Shown here: one piece after another, positions 1 to 5,707 of the stretch
Position numbering within the stretch: the stretch's first letter is position 1
Layout: the number at the start of each line of letters is the position of its first letter
Assembly (NCBI GenBank): GCA_002373205.1
Contig: DFJV01000008.1
Coordinates: forward strand, 1 to 13,405
Direction: 5' to 3'
Length of the DNA stretch: 13,405 bases
From: Treponema sp. UBA3662
GTDB lineage: Bacteria; Spirochaetota; Spirochaetia; Treponematales; Treponemataceae
Notes under the pieces: model-generated
What the model saw: only the letters and a program-made list of their open reading frames with translations
What the model was told of the DNA's origin: nothing
Databases searched by the model: none
Program-made: the position numbers and the translations under genes

Positions 1-298
1 ATTTTGCAACGCAGGCATAGATGCCTCCTACAATAACCGAAAGACCTCCTGCTATGAATGCAATCTTTAAGATTTTTGCTATAACGTCGTTCAAGTTTGC
101 ATAGCGGATATTGTAAAATTTCGTTAGGCTTGCAAATTCGAATGCTAAAAATGCACAAATTACATTAAGGCAAGTCGTATCACATTTTGCGCCGTAAGCT
201 CCCCCGGCTGCACAAAACAACCAAAACCATCCGGTCAATACATACCATACTGTAAACGGAATCCTGATAATTGTGAGTAGAATTTTAAATACTATCAT
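1..298 (-). CDS. Membrane protein of unknown function, 3' end outside the window
   Basis: A minus-strand reading frame starts with ATG at 298-296 and stays open for 99 codons to the window edge. An AAGGAG Shine-Dalgarno lies nine bases upstream. The protein begins MIVFKILLTIIRIPFTVWYV and is strongly hydrophobic. I see membrane segments at about residues 5-33, 45-55 (weaker) and 78-96, with Lys/Arg-containing stretches between them (for example around residues 55-75). It lies 79 bases downstream of the 80-residue gene on the same strand, so the two may be co-transcribed. I do not recognise the family. The good ribosome-binding site and long open frame make it a real gene; the C-terminus is unseen. 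Confidence 0.7.
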   Translation of the reverse strand, partial: MIVFKILLTIIRIPFTVWYVLTGWFWLFCAAGGAYGAKCDTTCLNVICAFLAFEFASLTKFYNIRYANLNDVIAKILKIAFIAGGLSVIVGGIYACVAK

Positions 299-377
299 GT
301 TGCTGTTCTCCTTGTTATGTTGATTTAATGAAGTGCCTTTGTCGGTGTGTGCTCGATAATGACACTGAATCGAATAC

Positions 378-620
378 TTATTTGCTTCTGCTTTTATGTA
401 TAATCAAAGTTTCTCCTTTGACTTCGTAATTCGGATTGTCAATATGCAAGTCGCCATTTTCAACTCTAATGCCATCACCTTCTATTGTAATAGTTCCGTC
501 TGCTGATTCTTTAATTATAACAGTTTCACCATCGACAGTGGCATTTTTCCCTAAATCTACTACTTCGTCTTTTACTGTTGCTTTTCCTGTTAAGTCAACT
601 GTCTTATCATTATTTGACAT
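378..620 (-). CDS. Small acidic beta-rich protein of unknown function (80 aa)
   Basis: An 80-residue protein starts at ATG 620 with an AGGAG ribosome-binding site about eight bases upstream. There is no signal peptide and no membrane segment. The sequence alternates short beta-prone stretches with turns (VDLTGKATV, VDLGKNATV, GETVIIKES, GTITIEGDGI, GETLIIHKS), giving a loose internal repeat of about 15-20 residues like a small beta-solenoid or polymer-forming fold. The repeated V-D-L-x-x-x-A-T-V element supports this, but I cannot name a family. It has no cysteines, is acidic overall and ends in a basic tail. The membrane-protein gene follows on the same strand, so a small operon is likely. 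Confidence 0.75.
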   Translation of the reverse strand: MSNNDKTVDLTGKATVKDEVVDLGKNATVDGETVIIKESADGTITIEGDGIRVENGDLHIDNPNYEVKGETLIIHKSRSK

Positions 621-681
621 GATTTATTCTCCTGCGTTATCTTCTGTAGGGTTCTGTTTGTTTACACAGAGATTTCTTTAA

Positions 682-769
682 CATTGTGAATGTGAACAAA
701 TCGCTTGTTAAAATTCCTGTAAGGAAAGTAACAAGCGAATTTGTTCATCGCTAACGTGATTCACAGTGG
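682..769. repeat. Long imperfect palindrome (88-nt hairpin) between two small genes
   Basis: Outer arms 682-690 (CATTGTGAA) and 761-769 pair with one wobble. Middle arms 693-710 (TGAACAAATCGCTTGTTA) and 729-747 pair with one bulged base. The inner arms TTCCT (714-718) and AGGAA (722-726) close the tip. There is no T-run on either side, so it is not a simple Rho-independent terminator. It lies downstream of the zinc-ribbon gene and upstream of the 80-residue gene. Confidence 0.7.
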
Positions 770-792
770 CATTTTTACTTTACCGCCAGTGC

Positions 793-981
793 TTAACACT
801 TAACCCAATTATGACCACTACGTCCCGATGTACACGGGAGCATATCATTAGAGCTTGGTTTGCTCGGTGTATATGCAACTTTTCCGCAATAACTGCACTG
901 ATATGTTGGCTGAGCTCCTGCAAACACACCTTTTCCCAACTGTACGGCATACGTCGGTTTAATGTTCTTCATAGATTTCAT
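793..981 (-). CDS. Small zinc-ribbon protein (62 aa)
   Basis: The start at ATG 981 is preceded by a strong AAGGAGG seven bases upstream. That favours it over a second in-frame ATG three codons later. Cysteines at residues 29, 32, 50 and 62 (CSYC then C-x11-C, with His57 between) form a plausible zinc-ribbon. The spacing resembles short rubredoxin- or zinc-ribbon-like domains, but the family is not one I can name. The N-terminus (about residues 1-25) has no signal peptide. The gene has its own promoter and a hairpin-containing leader of about 90 bases, and is divergent from the XRE regulator at 1169, a common arrangement for a regulator and its target. The function is unknown; zinc or nucleic-acid binding is an inference. 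Confidence 0.7.
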   Translation of the reverse strand: MKSMKNIKPTYAVQLGKGVFAGAQPTYQCSYCGKVAYTPSKPSSNDMLPCTSGRSGHNWVKC

Positions 982-1012
982 AGTGAAATCCTCCTTAGTA
1001 AAATGTTTTTTA

Positions 1013-1066
1013 AAAGCAAAACTTGCTTTGTTTGGGAAGGAATTACTGATGAATCAGCTTTTCCTT
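1013..1066 (-). promoter_or_regulatory. Structured 5' leader of the zinc-ribbon gene
   Basis: Two hairpins lie in the predicted leader. One has arms AAGGAA/TTCCTT around an inner CTGAT/ATCAG stem, at about 1036-1066. The other is AAAGCAA/TTGCTTT with a three-base loop, at 1013-1029. On the minus strand the second hairpin is followed by TTTTAAAAAAC, so it could act as a weak terminator or attenuator before the AAGGAGG site. No known riboswitch class was recognised. Confidence 0.4.
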
Positions 1067-1080
1067 AGCGTTCTGGTTAT

Positions 1081-1109
1081 ATTTTAAGCCCTGTTTTATA
1101 CTCTGTCAA
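1081..1109 (-). promoter_or_regulatory. Sigma-70-type promoter for the zinc-ribbon gene
   Basis: On the minus strand a perfect -35 TTGACA (1109-1104) is followed after 17 bases by TAAAAT (1086-1081), five of six matches to the -10 consensus. Transcription would start near 1074, leaving a leader of about 92 bases before the ATG at 981. Confidence 0.7.
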
Positions 1110-1153
1110 GTATAAAAATGCTCTATAGGAAATTGGCGGTAGGCTCTATAGGA
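1097..1153. promoter_or_regulatory. Candidate operators in the zinc-ribbon / XRE divergent region
   Basis: TATACT (1097-1102) and AGTATA (1109-1114) form a perfect inverted repeat over the -35 of the minus-strand promoter. Two exact copies of GCTCTATAGGA lie at 1120-1130 and 1143-1153, 23 bp apart or about two helical turns, just upstream of the XRE gene. Both patterns suit a dimeric HTH regulator binding its own control region. That the XRE protein is the binder is an inference. Confidence 0.45.
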
Positions 1154-1168
1154 TATTATTATTTCTGC

Positions 1169-1456
1169 ATGACGAATGAAGAAATGCTTGCTTACGTGGC
1201 GGATTCGATACGCAGGATTAGGCTGGCGAAGGGATTTTCTCAGTTGGATTTATCCGCTGCTGCCAATATGTCGCAAAGTTTTATTGCCAATATTGAGAAG
1301 GGGAAGAAGGAACCGTCTGCAATGACTCTGATTCGTATTGCACATGCTCTTGAGGTAAGTCCCCGCGATTTTTTTCCGGATTCGCAAGCTGGTAATTTGG
1401 CAAGCGTTAGGGAAGGGATAAAGAAGGAGATTATCGAGCTTTTGGGGCACTTGTAG
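1169..1456 (+). CDS. XRE-family helix-turn-helix transcriptional regulator
   Basis: A 95-residue protein with a Cro/CI-type helix-turn-helix at about residues 10-68: IRRIRLAKGFSQLDLSAAAN, then SQSFIANIEKGKKEPS and TLIRIAHALEVSPRDFF, the classic five-helix pattern. The C-terminal 25 residues (about 71-95, ending EIIELLGHL) form a short charged, probably helical tail suited to dimerisation. There is no sensor domain. The start is uncertain. ATG at 1169 is chosen; ATG 1184 is possible. A longer frame from ATG 1118 would run through the operator repeats and has no ribosome-binding site. Neither favoured start has a strong Shine-Dalgarno. A GTAGAA/TTCTAC hairpin overlaps the stop but lacks a T-run. 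The gene is followed by argR on the same strand and diverges from the zinc-ribbon gene. Confidence 0.9.
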   Translation: MTNEEMLAYVADSIRRIRLAKGFSQLDLSAAANMSQSFIANIEKGKKEPSAMTLIRIAHALEVSPRDFFPDSQAGNLASVREGIKKEIIELLGHL

Positions 1457-1470
1457 AAAAAAGCTTCTAC

Positions 1471-1508
1471 TTGACTAATTATGCATAAATATACATAATT
1501 GTGCATAA
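1471..1508 (+). promoter_or_regulatory. argR promoter with three phased ARG-box-like half-sites
   Basis: TTGACT (1471-1476), a 17-base spacer and CATAAT (1494-1499) form a strong promoter, each box one mismatch from consensus. Over it lie three 10-bp units, TTATGCATAA, ATATACATAA and TTGTGCATAA (1479-1488, 1489-1498, 1499-1508), one helical turn apart. The first two form an imperfect 18-bp palindrome like known ARG boxes. Autorepression by ArgR is inferred; it is well established for this family in other bacteria. Confidence 0.65.
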
Positions 1509-1519
1509 GAGGTTTTGCT

Positions 1520-1993
1520 TTGAAAGAGAGGCTTACACGGCTTAAGACCGTTCGCAAATTGATAAAAAACTACCGCATAGAGAGCCAGGAGGAGCTTTTG
1601 GGCTACCTGCAGAAGGAGGGCTTTGAGGTTACCCAGGCAACTCTTTCGCGCGACCTTAAGCTTTTGAAGGTTGGCAAGGTGAGTGACGGTCATGCGGGTT
1701 ACGTGTACACTCTTCCTGATGAGGACGAGAGGCGTGAGAGCGAGCAGATTTATATTCAGGACTTTTTGCGCGGTTATGTTAGCATAGATTATAATTCCAG
1801 TACTGTTGTTATAAAGACTTTTGGCGGTCATGCGGACGCTGTTTCCAATGCGCTGGATTCTTTGAACATGGATGAGATTCTTGGAACTGTTGCGGGCGAC
1901 AACTGCATTTTTGCATGTCTTAGGGAAGGCGTTTCCGGTGAGGATTTTATGGCGGCCTTAAAGCAGCGTATTCCGGAATTGGATGATGAATAA
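1520..1993 (+). CDS. argR: ArgR-family arginine repressor/regulator
   Basis: A 157-residue protein, the usual ArgR length. The N-terminal winged helix (about 1-70) carries the recognition motif TQATLSRDLKLLKV (38-51). A charged linker follows, then the C-terminal hexamerisation and arginine-binding domain (about 80-150) with the signature GTVAGDN (122-128). In the family this domain binds arginine as co-repressor and the hexamer binds ARG boxes. The second aspartate of the usual GDD is Asn here. TTG at 1520 is chosen as start because AGAGG lies seven bases upstream. A TTG at 1499 gives a longer frame but overlaps the -10 box and would precede the mRNA start. No arginine-pathway gene is in the window, so its targets lie elsewhere. 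Confidence 0.93.
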   Translation: MKERLTRLKTVRKLIKNYRIESQEELLGYLQKEGFEVTQATLSRDLKLLKVGKVSDGHAGYVYTLPDEDERRESEQIYIQDFLRGYVSIDYNSSTVVIKTFGGHADAVSNALDSLNMDEILGTVAGDNCIFACLREGVSGEDFMAALKQRIPELDDE

Positions 1994-2039
1994 TAGGATT
2001 ATTTTTGAGTTTAAGCAGTCCTGAATTTCTAAAAGCAGA

Positions 2040-2060
2040 TTATCGGGTCTAGCCCGATAA
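2040..2060. terminator. Hairpin after argR (possible bidirectional terminator, palindromic-repeat type)
   Basis: TTATCGGG (2040-2047) pairs perfectly with CCCGATAA (2053-2060) across a five-base loop and is followed by TGACA. The trailing TGAC links it to the palindromic repeats nearby. There is no T-run, so a terminator role is only possible. Confidence 0.4.
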
Positions 2061-2073
2061 TGACACATCTTGT

Positions 2074-2651
2074 GCAAAAAGTTCCCTTCGACGGGCTCAG
2101 GGAACGGGGGCTTTCTTGTTTGGTATGACAATCACTATGTTGTAAATAGATGCCGAATCAAGTTCGGCATGACAGTTTTTTTAGGGGAGGGATTTTTTTT
2201 GCACTTTTTTGTCCATCCGTAAAGAGTGAATGGATGGTGGTACAGACTCTGAAATTGCTTGAGTGCAAGTGCGTTCCGGGGACTGTTCTTTGAGGGGGAA
2301 GGTTCTTTGCAAAAAGAATTCCTTCGACTGGCTCAGGGAACGGGGGCTTTCTTGTTTGGTATGACAATCACTATGTTGTAAAGAGATGCCGAATCAAGTT
2401 CGGCATGACAGTTTTTTTTTAGGGGAGGGATTTTTTGCACTTTTTTGTCCATCCGTAAAGAGTGAATGGATGGTGGTACAGACCCTGAATCAAGTTCAGG
2501 GTGACGGTTCTTTTTTTTTGATATGACAATCAGTATATTGCAAAAAGTTCCCTTCGACGGGCTCAGGGAGCGGGGGCTTTCTTGTTTGGTATGACAATCA
2601 CTATGTTGTAAATAGATGCCGAATCAAGTTCGGCATGACAGGCTGTTTGGG
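2074..2651. repeat. Tandem array of three composite repeat units (periods 235 and 231 bp)
   Basis: Units begin at 2074, 2309 and 2540 with GCAAAAAG, then a CCTTCGACGGGCTCAGGGA-type hairpin, a shared TGTTTGGTATGACAATCACT stretch, a palindrome ATGCCGAATCAAGTTCGGCAT, a T-run, and GGAGGGATTTTTT. The third unit continues into the large repeat at 2652. Units one and two each also carry about 50 bp of that repeat's end (GCACTTTTTTGTCCATCCGT) before breaking off. A separate palindrome, CCCTGAATCAAGTTCAGGG, lies near 2486-2504. No gene was found between 1994 and 2860; short frames here are repeat translations. Confidence 0.8.
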
Positions 2652-2841
2652 GGAGGGATTTTTTTGCACTTTTTTGTCCATCCGTAAAGAGCGCATGGAT
2701 GGCGACGTACGCCGCCGTGGAGGGGCGCGCAGCGTTCCGAAGGAATGGAGCGATAGCGGAACCCCGGAAGGGCGGTGGCGCAGGGGCATGGGTGTCGAGT
2801 TAGCCAATGCGTGAATGGTAGAGCGGTTAACGGTACCGTCC
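2652..2841 (-). repeat. Large dispersed repeat, copy 1 (short form)
   Basis: Inverted relative to copies 2 and 3. It runs from GGAGGGATTTTTTTGCAC to GGTACCGTCC. It holds the family core (CATGGAGGGGCGC-like segment, GGAATGGAGCGATAGC, GGAACCCCGGAA) and the end segment TCGAGTTAGCCA ... TGGTAGAGC. It lacks the two variable-stem hairpins present in the other copies. It ends 19 bases beyond the stop codon of the large secreted-protein gene and may provide its transcript end. Confidence 0.75.
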
Positions 2842-2860
2842 AAAAAAATAGGAGATAGAA

Positions 2861-5707
2861 TTATTTTCCGCAGAAGATTTCCTTGTAGCTGTAGAGGGCG
2901 GTTCTTGCTTTTATGGTGAGTTTTTTTCCGTTCCATTCGAGGGTGCCTGTGTCGTAGAAACATTCGGGGCTTTTTTTGTTGCTGAGTACGGAGCGGTCTT
3001 TTTCCGTGCCGCTGAAGTTTGTGAGCAAGAGTTCGACTTGGAATTTTACGGGTTTTTCTGCGAAGATTTTTTCTGCTTCTTCTGCGGATGAGGGCAATTT
3101 TTCCAGGCTCGTTATGGTTCCTATTGAATCTTTTAGGAGCACGATAATCATGGAGCCGTCGGTGGAGAAGAATACGTAGGCCGGTACAAAGGGCGTTTCC
3201 CTTGCTATCTGTACGCTTGCCATAACCCCGCCGTCCTTGTCTTTTTCTTCTGCATAGTGGGGCAGGAAAATCGTGTCAAAGTAATCTACGTAAGAATCTT
3301 TTGCGTCTGAATTTAGCGTGGAGATTATTTTGTTTGCGTCGAAGTCTTCTATTATTTTTGAGTAGTTGTGAATGCGACGCTCCACCAAGTCCAGTATGTT
3401 TGAATAGATGAGTTCTTTGTAGGATGCAAGCTGGGCAAAGTTTTCTGCGTTGCTTGTCATTATCTGGTTTCCGAAAGATGTTACCTGTTTTATCTTGGGG
3501 AAATTAAGGCGGTTTAGGAAGGTGATTCTTGTAATGAGGTCTATGATGCTGTAGCCCCAACGCGAAGTGCCTGCGCTGCTGGATGTTTTTTTGGATTCAT
3601 TTATTTCTTTTTTTAGTTCGTCCGCGCATTTTTTGTTTAGGTCTATTACATTTTGAACTTGTGTTCTTTCTTTTATGGAATAGCTTTTTCCGTTTTGCAG
3701 GGTAAGTTCTGGCTGGAAGTATTTTTCCCAGTTCTTTCTTGGAAAGAGGGTTGCGGTTCTTAGGGTTATTGTGTTCCTTTGGAAGATTCCCCTTTTTGTA
3801 AGAAAGATTACGTATGTGTCCTGCTGCTGTTCAAGGGGCGAAATTTTGGAAAGAAAGCTTGCACCCTCGGAGCCGTTGATCGTTATCTGGAAGTATTCAA
3901 GTGATGCTTTTGCGGAAAAGACGAAGAGCTTGTGGTTCCGTTCGCCAAAGAGTTTTTTTAGTATGGAAGAGAATTCGGGGGAGTAGCTGTCGAATTCCTT
4001 TTGGTCAAATTCCGGGGTGATGAAGTAGTCCCTTAGGCTTTCGTCGCGGCCAGGGTCGTAGCGTTGCATGTAGGTCCACTTTTCTACCGCGAAGAGCCTG
4101 CACTTCCACCTTTCGCCTTTGTATGCTATGTTAAGGCTGCATTCGTCTTCTGAGCAGAGGCTTGCACCCGAAAGAAAGCATCTGAATCCTTCAAGCGGTT
4201 TTCCGTTTTTGATTAGGGGGCCTGAATATTCAATGTTGTCGCTTTTTCCTATTTCTTCTTGCGATGGGTCAAGGAAAAGGCTTTCGTCCAGAATAAGGTT
4301 GGCCTTGGTAAAGCTCCATTCATCGTCAAAAATCTGCTTGTGGTAAAAGCCTGTATTTCCGTTTTGGTCTCTTCCTGCAACCCGCAGTTCCCTTGCGGCG
4401 TTTCCGTGGCCGTTTTGCGCTATGCTTATCATTTTGGTGAGCCTTGCCTGTCCGTAGAGCGGAATCTTTGGCTGCTCCATCCAGTCTTCTGCGGGGAGTG
4501 CCCAGGGGGAATAGTTTGAAAGGTATTCGCTTCCGCTGTATTTTTGTTCCACTTTGTCGTATGTATATTGGAAGAACATTGGGTCGCATCCCATGGTGTC
4601 AAAGTCAATCAGGCGGGTGTACATGCTGCCCCTGCTTCCGATTAGGAATATGCTGTCTGCGGAGACGCTTATGTTTTGCGCTATGAATGCTCCGTTAAGG
4701 GGAACTTCCACGCTTCTGCTAAGGTCTTGTGGCAGGCCTGAGTCTGCAAACCTTATGTGTTGGCCGTCGCTTGTAAGGAAGTAGACTGTTTCCAGTCCCA
4801 TTGTTCCGTAGTGGTGGGGGTTGCCGTAGCGGTCTTCGTGCCAGAGGACTTCTATTCTGCGGGCTCCCATGCTCCAGCCCCTGTAGTTTTTTACAAGGTC
4901 GTTCATGCTAAGGTAGGTGTTTTTTGGAAAGCCGAATTTCCTTAGCCAGCTTCTGTCTTTGCGCTTGCCGTCTTTTGCAAGGTAGATGTAGTACTGGGTT
5001 CCTTCGCCGTCCCATGCGTAGAAACTGTCTCCGTCCGCGCAGATTTCTTCTATTCTTGCTGGCGGGGTGAATTTGTCTGTTGAAGATGGGTCGGGGTGGG
5101 GTAGGCCTGTTTGCTTAAAGAGCTTCCATTGGCTTTCTCCTTTTTCTTTGAAATAGATTCTTCCGTCTACCAGGGCAAATTCTCCGTATGTGCAGTAGGA
5201 CTGGGTTCTTGTTCTTATGTAGACTTGTTCGGGGAGGAATCCGTTTATGTCTTGTATTTGGCCTGAATGTGGGGAGGAGAAAAAGTCTTTTTTTGCGGTT
5301 GATTCTGCTGGGGCGAATTTTCCGGGGATTATGGCGGTTAGGATGGAGAATATTGTGCAGAATGTCATTCCGAACTTGATTCGGAATCTGTTTGTTTGTG
5401 TGTGGACAGGCCCTGAAGCAAGTTCAGGGTGACGTGGGGCAAGTTCAGGGTGACGTGGGGCGATTTCAGGGTGACGGGGTGCAGGGTTGCGGATGCGGTA
5501 GGGCTTTGTGGAAACAGACCCTGAATTGCGTTTCGACAGGCTTAGCGACCGGCCGGGGTGACGTGGCGAAAGTATAGGACGGTAGAGACCCTGAATCAAG
5601 TTCAGGGTGACGGAAATCTTGTGTTTGTGAGTGAGTTCCAGATTGCTACCTTTTAGTTTTGTTTTGGGGGGTGCCAATTTCCTTTTTTTAGGTGTGAAGT
5701 TCAACAT
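2861..5707 (-). CDS. Large probably exported protein of unknown function with repeat-derived N-terminus (948 aa)
   Basis: The reading frame is open from within the end of mutS2 to TAA at 2863-2861. ATG 5707 is reported: it overlaps mutS2 by 20 bases and has AGGA nine bases upstream, suggesting translational coupling. From this start, residues about 33-113 are encoded by palindromic repeats, including a heptad APRHPEL/I three times. A hydrophobic stretch FCTIFSILTAIIPGKFA then follows, like a signal peptide. An alternative start is ATG 5368 (835 aa), which places that stretch at the N-terminus but has no ribosome-binding site. The rest is rich in beta strands and aromatic residues with short repeated turns (for example DGDSFYAWDGEG, SADSIFLIGSRGSMY), perhaps propeller-like. 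No catalytic motif was seen and I cannot name the family. Confidence refers to the gene, not the start. Confidence 0.8.
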   Translation of the reverse strand: MLNFTPKKRKLAPPKTKLKGSNLELTHKHKISVTLNLIQGLYRPILSPRHPGRSLSLSKRNSGSVSTKPYRIRNPAPRHPEIAPRHPELAPRHPELASGPVHTQTNRFRIKFGMTFCTIFSILTAIIPGKFAPAESTAKKDFFSSPHSGQIQDINGFLPEQVYIRTRTQSYCTYGEFALVDGRIYFKEKGESQWKLFKQTGLPHPDPSSTDKFTPPARIEEICADGDSFYAWDGEGTQYYIYLAKDGKRKDRSWLRKFGFPKNTYLSMNDLVKNYRGWSMGARRIEVLWHEDRYGNPHHYGTMGLETVYFLTSDGQHIRFADSGLPQDLSRSVEVPLNGAFIAQNISVSADSIFLIGSRGSMYTRLIDFDTMGCDPMFFQYTYDKVEQKYSGSEYLSNYSPWALPAEDWMEQPKIPLYGQARLTKMISIAQNGHGNAARELRVAGRDQNGNTGFYHKQIFDDEWSFTKANLILDESLFLDPSQEEIGKSDNIEYSGPLIKNGKPLEGFRCFLSGASLCSEDECSLNIAYKGERWKCRLFAVEKWTYMQRYDPGRDESLRDYFITPEFDQKEFDSYSPEFSSILKKLFGERNHKLFVFSAKASLEYFQITINGSEGASFLSKISPLEQQQDTYVIFLTKRGIFQRNTITLRTATLFPRKNWEKYFQPELTLQNGKSYSIKERTQVQNVIDLNKKCADELKKEINESKKTSSSAGTSRWGYSIIDLITRITFLNRLNFPKIKQVTSFGNQIMTSNAENFAQLASYKELIYSNILDLVERRIHNYSKIIEDFDANKIISTLNSDAKDSYVDYFDTIFLPHYAEEKDKDGGVMASVQIARETPFVPAYVFFSTDGSMIIVLLKDSIGTITSLEKLPSSAEEAEKIFAEKPVKFQVELLLTNFSGTEKDRSVLSNKKSPECFYDTGTLEWNGKKLTIKARTALYSYKEIFCGK
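5365..5612. repeat. Cluster of short palindromic repeats inside the 5' part of the large gene
   Basis: Recognisable units are a TTCCGAACTTGATTCGGAA palindrome (about 5369-5387), CCCTGAAGCAAGTTCAGGG (5411-5429), two further half-units of TTCAGGGTGACG at exactly 21-base spacing (5442 and 5463), a TTTCGACAGGCTTAGCGACC unit (about 5531-5550), and CCCTGAATCAAGTTCAGGG (5589-5607). They match the units at 2074-2651. All lie in a frame that stays open on the minus strand. Confidence 0.8.

Noticed and set aside
682..769. The long palindrome as a third attC site
   Set aside because: It lacks the CAAAGCCG arm, the extrahelical base and matching R'/R'' boxes; pairing is nearly continuous.
766..1068. Plus-strand frame of 100 codons opposite the zinc-ribbon gene
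   Set aside because: No ribosome-binding site; it is the antisense shadow of a gene with a strong ribosome-binding site and promoter.
1118..1168. Longer start for the XRE regulator at ATG 1118
   Set aside because: There is no ribosome-binding site, and the added residues are encoded by the direct-repeat operator region.
1499..1519. Longer argR start at TTG 1499
   Set aside because: It overlaps the -10 box, so it would lie upstream of the expected transcript start; TTG 1520 has a suitable AGAGG.
2790..2841. tRNA fragment in the large repeat (TGGTAGAGC segment)
   Set aside because: The D-arm-like words are not followed by an anticodon arm or T-arm and the matching GCTC half is missing.
2601..2963. 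Minus-strand frame of 120 codons across repeat copy 1
   Set aside because: It is mostly repeat translation and overlaps the end of the large gene; similar frames occur in the other copies.
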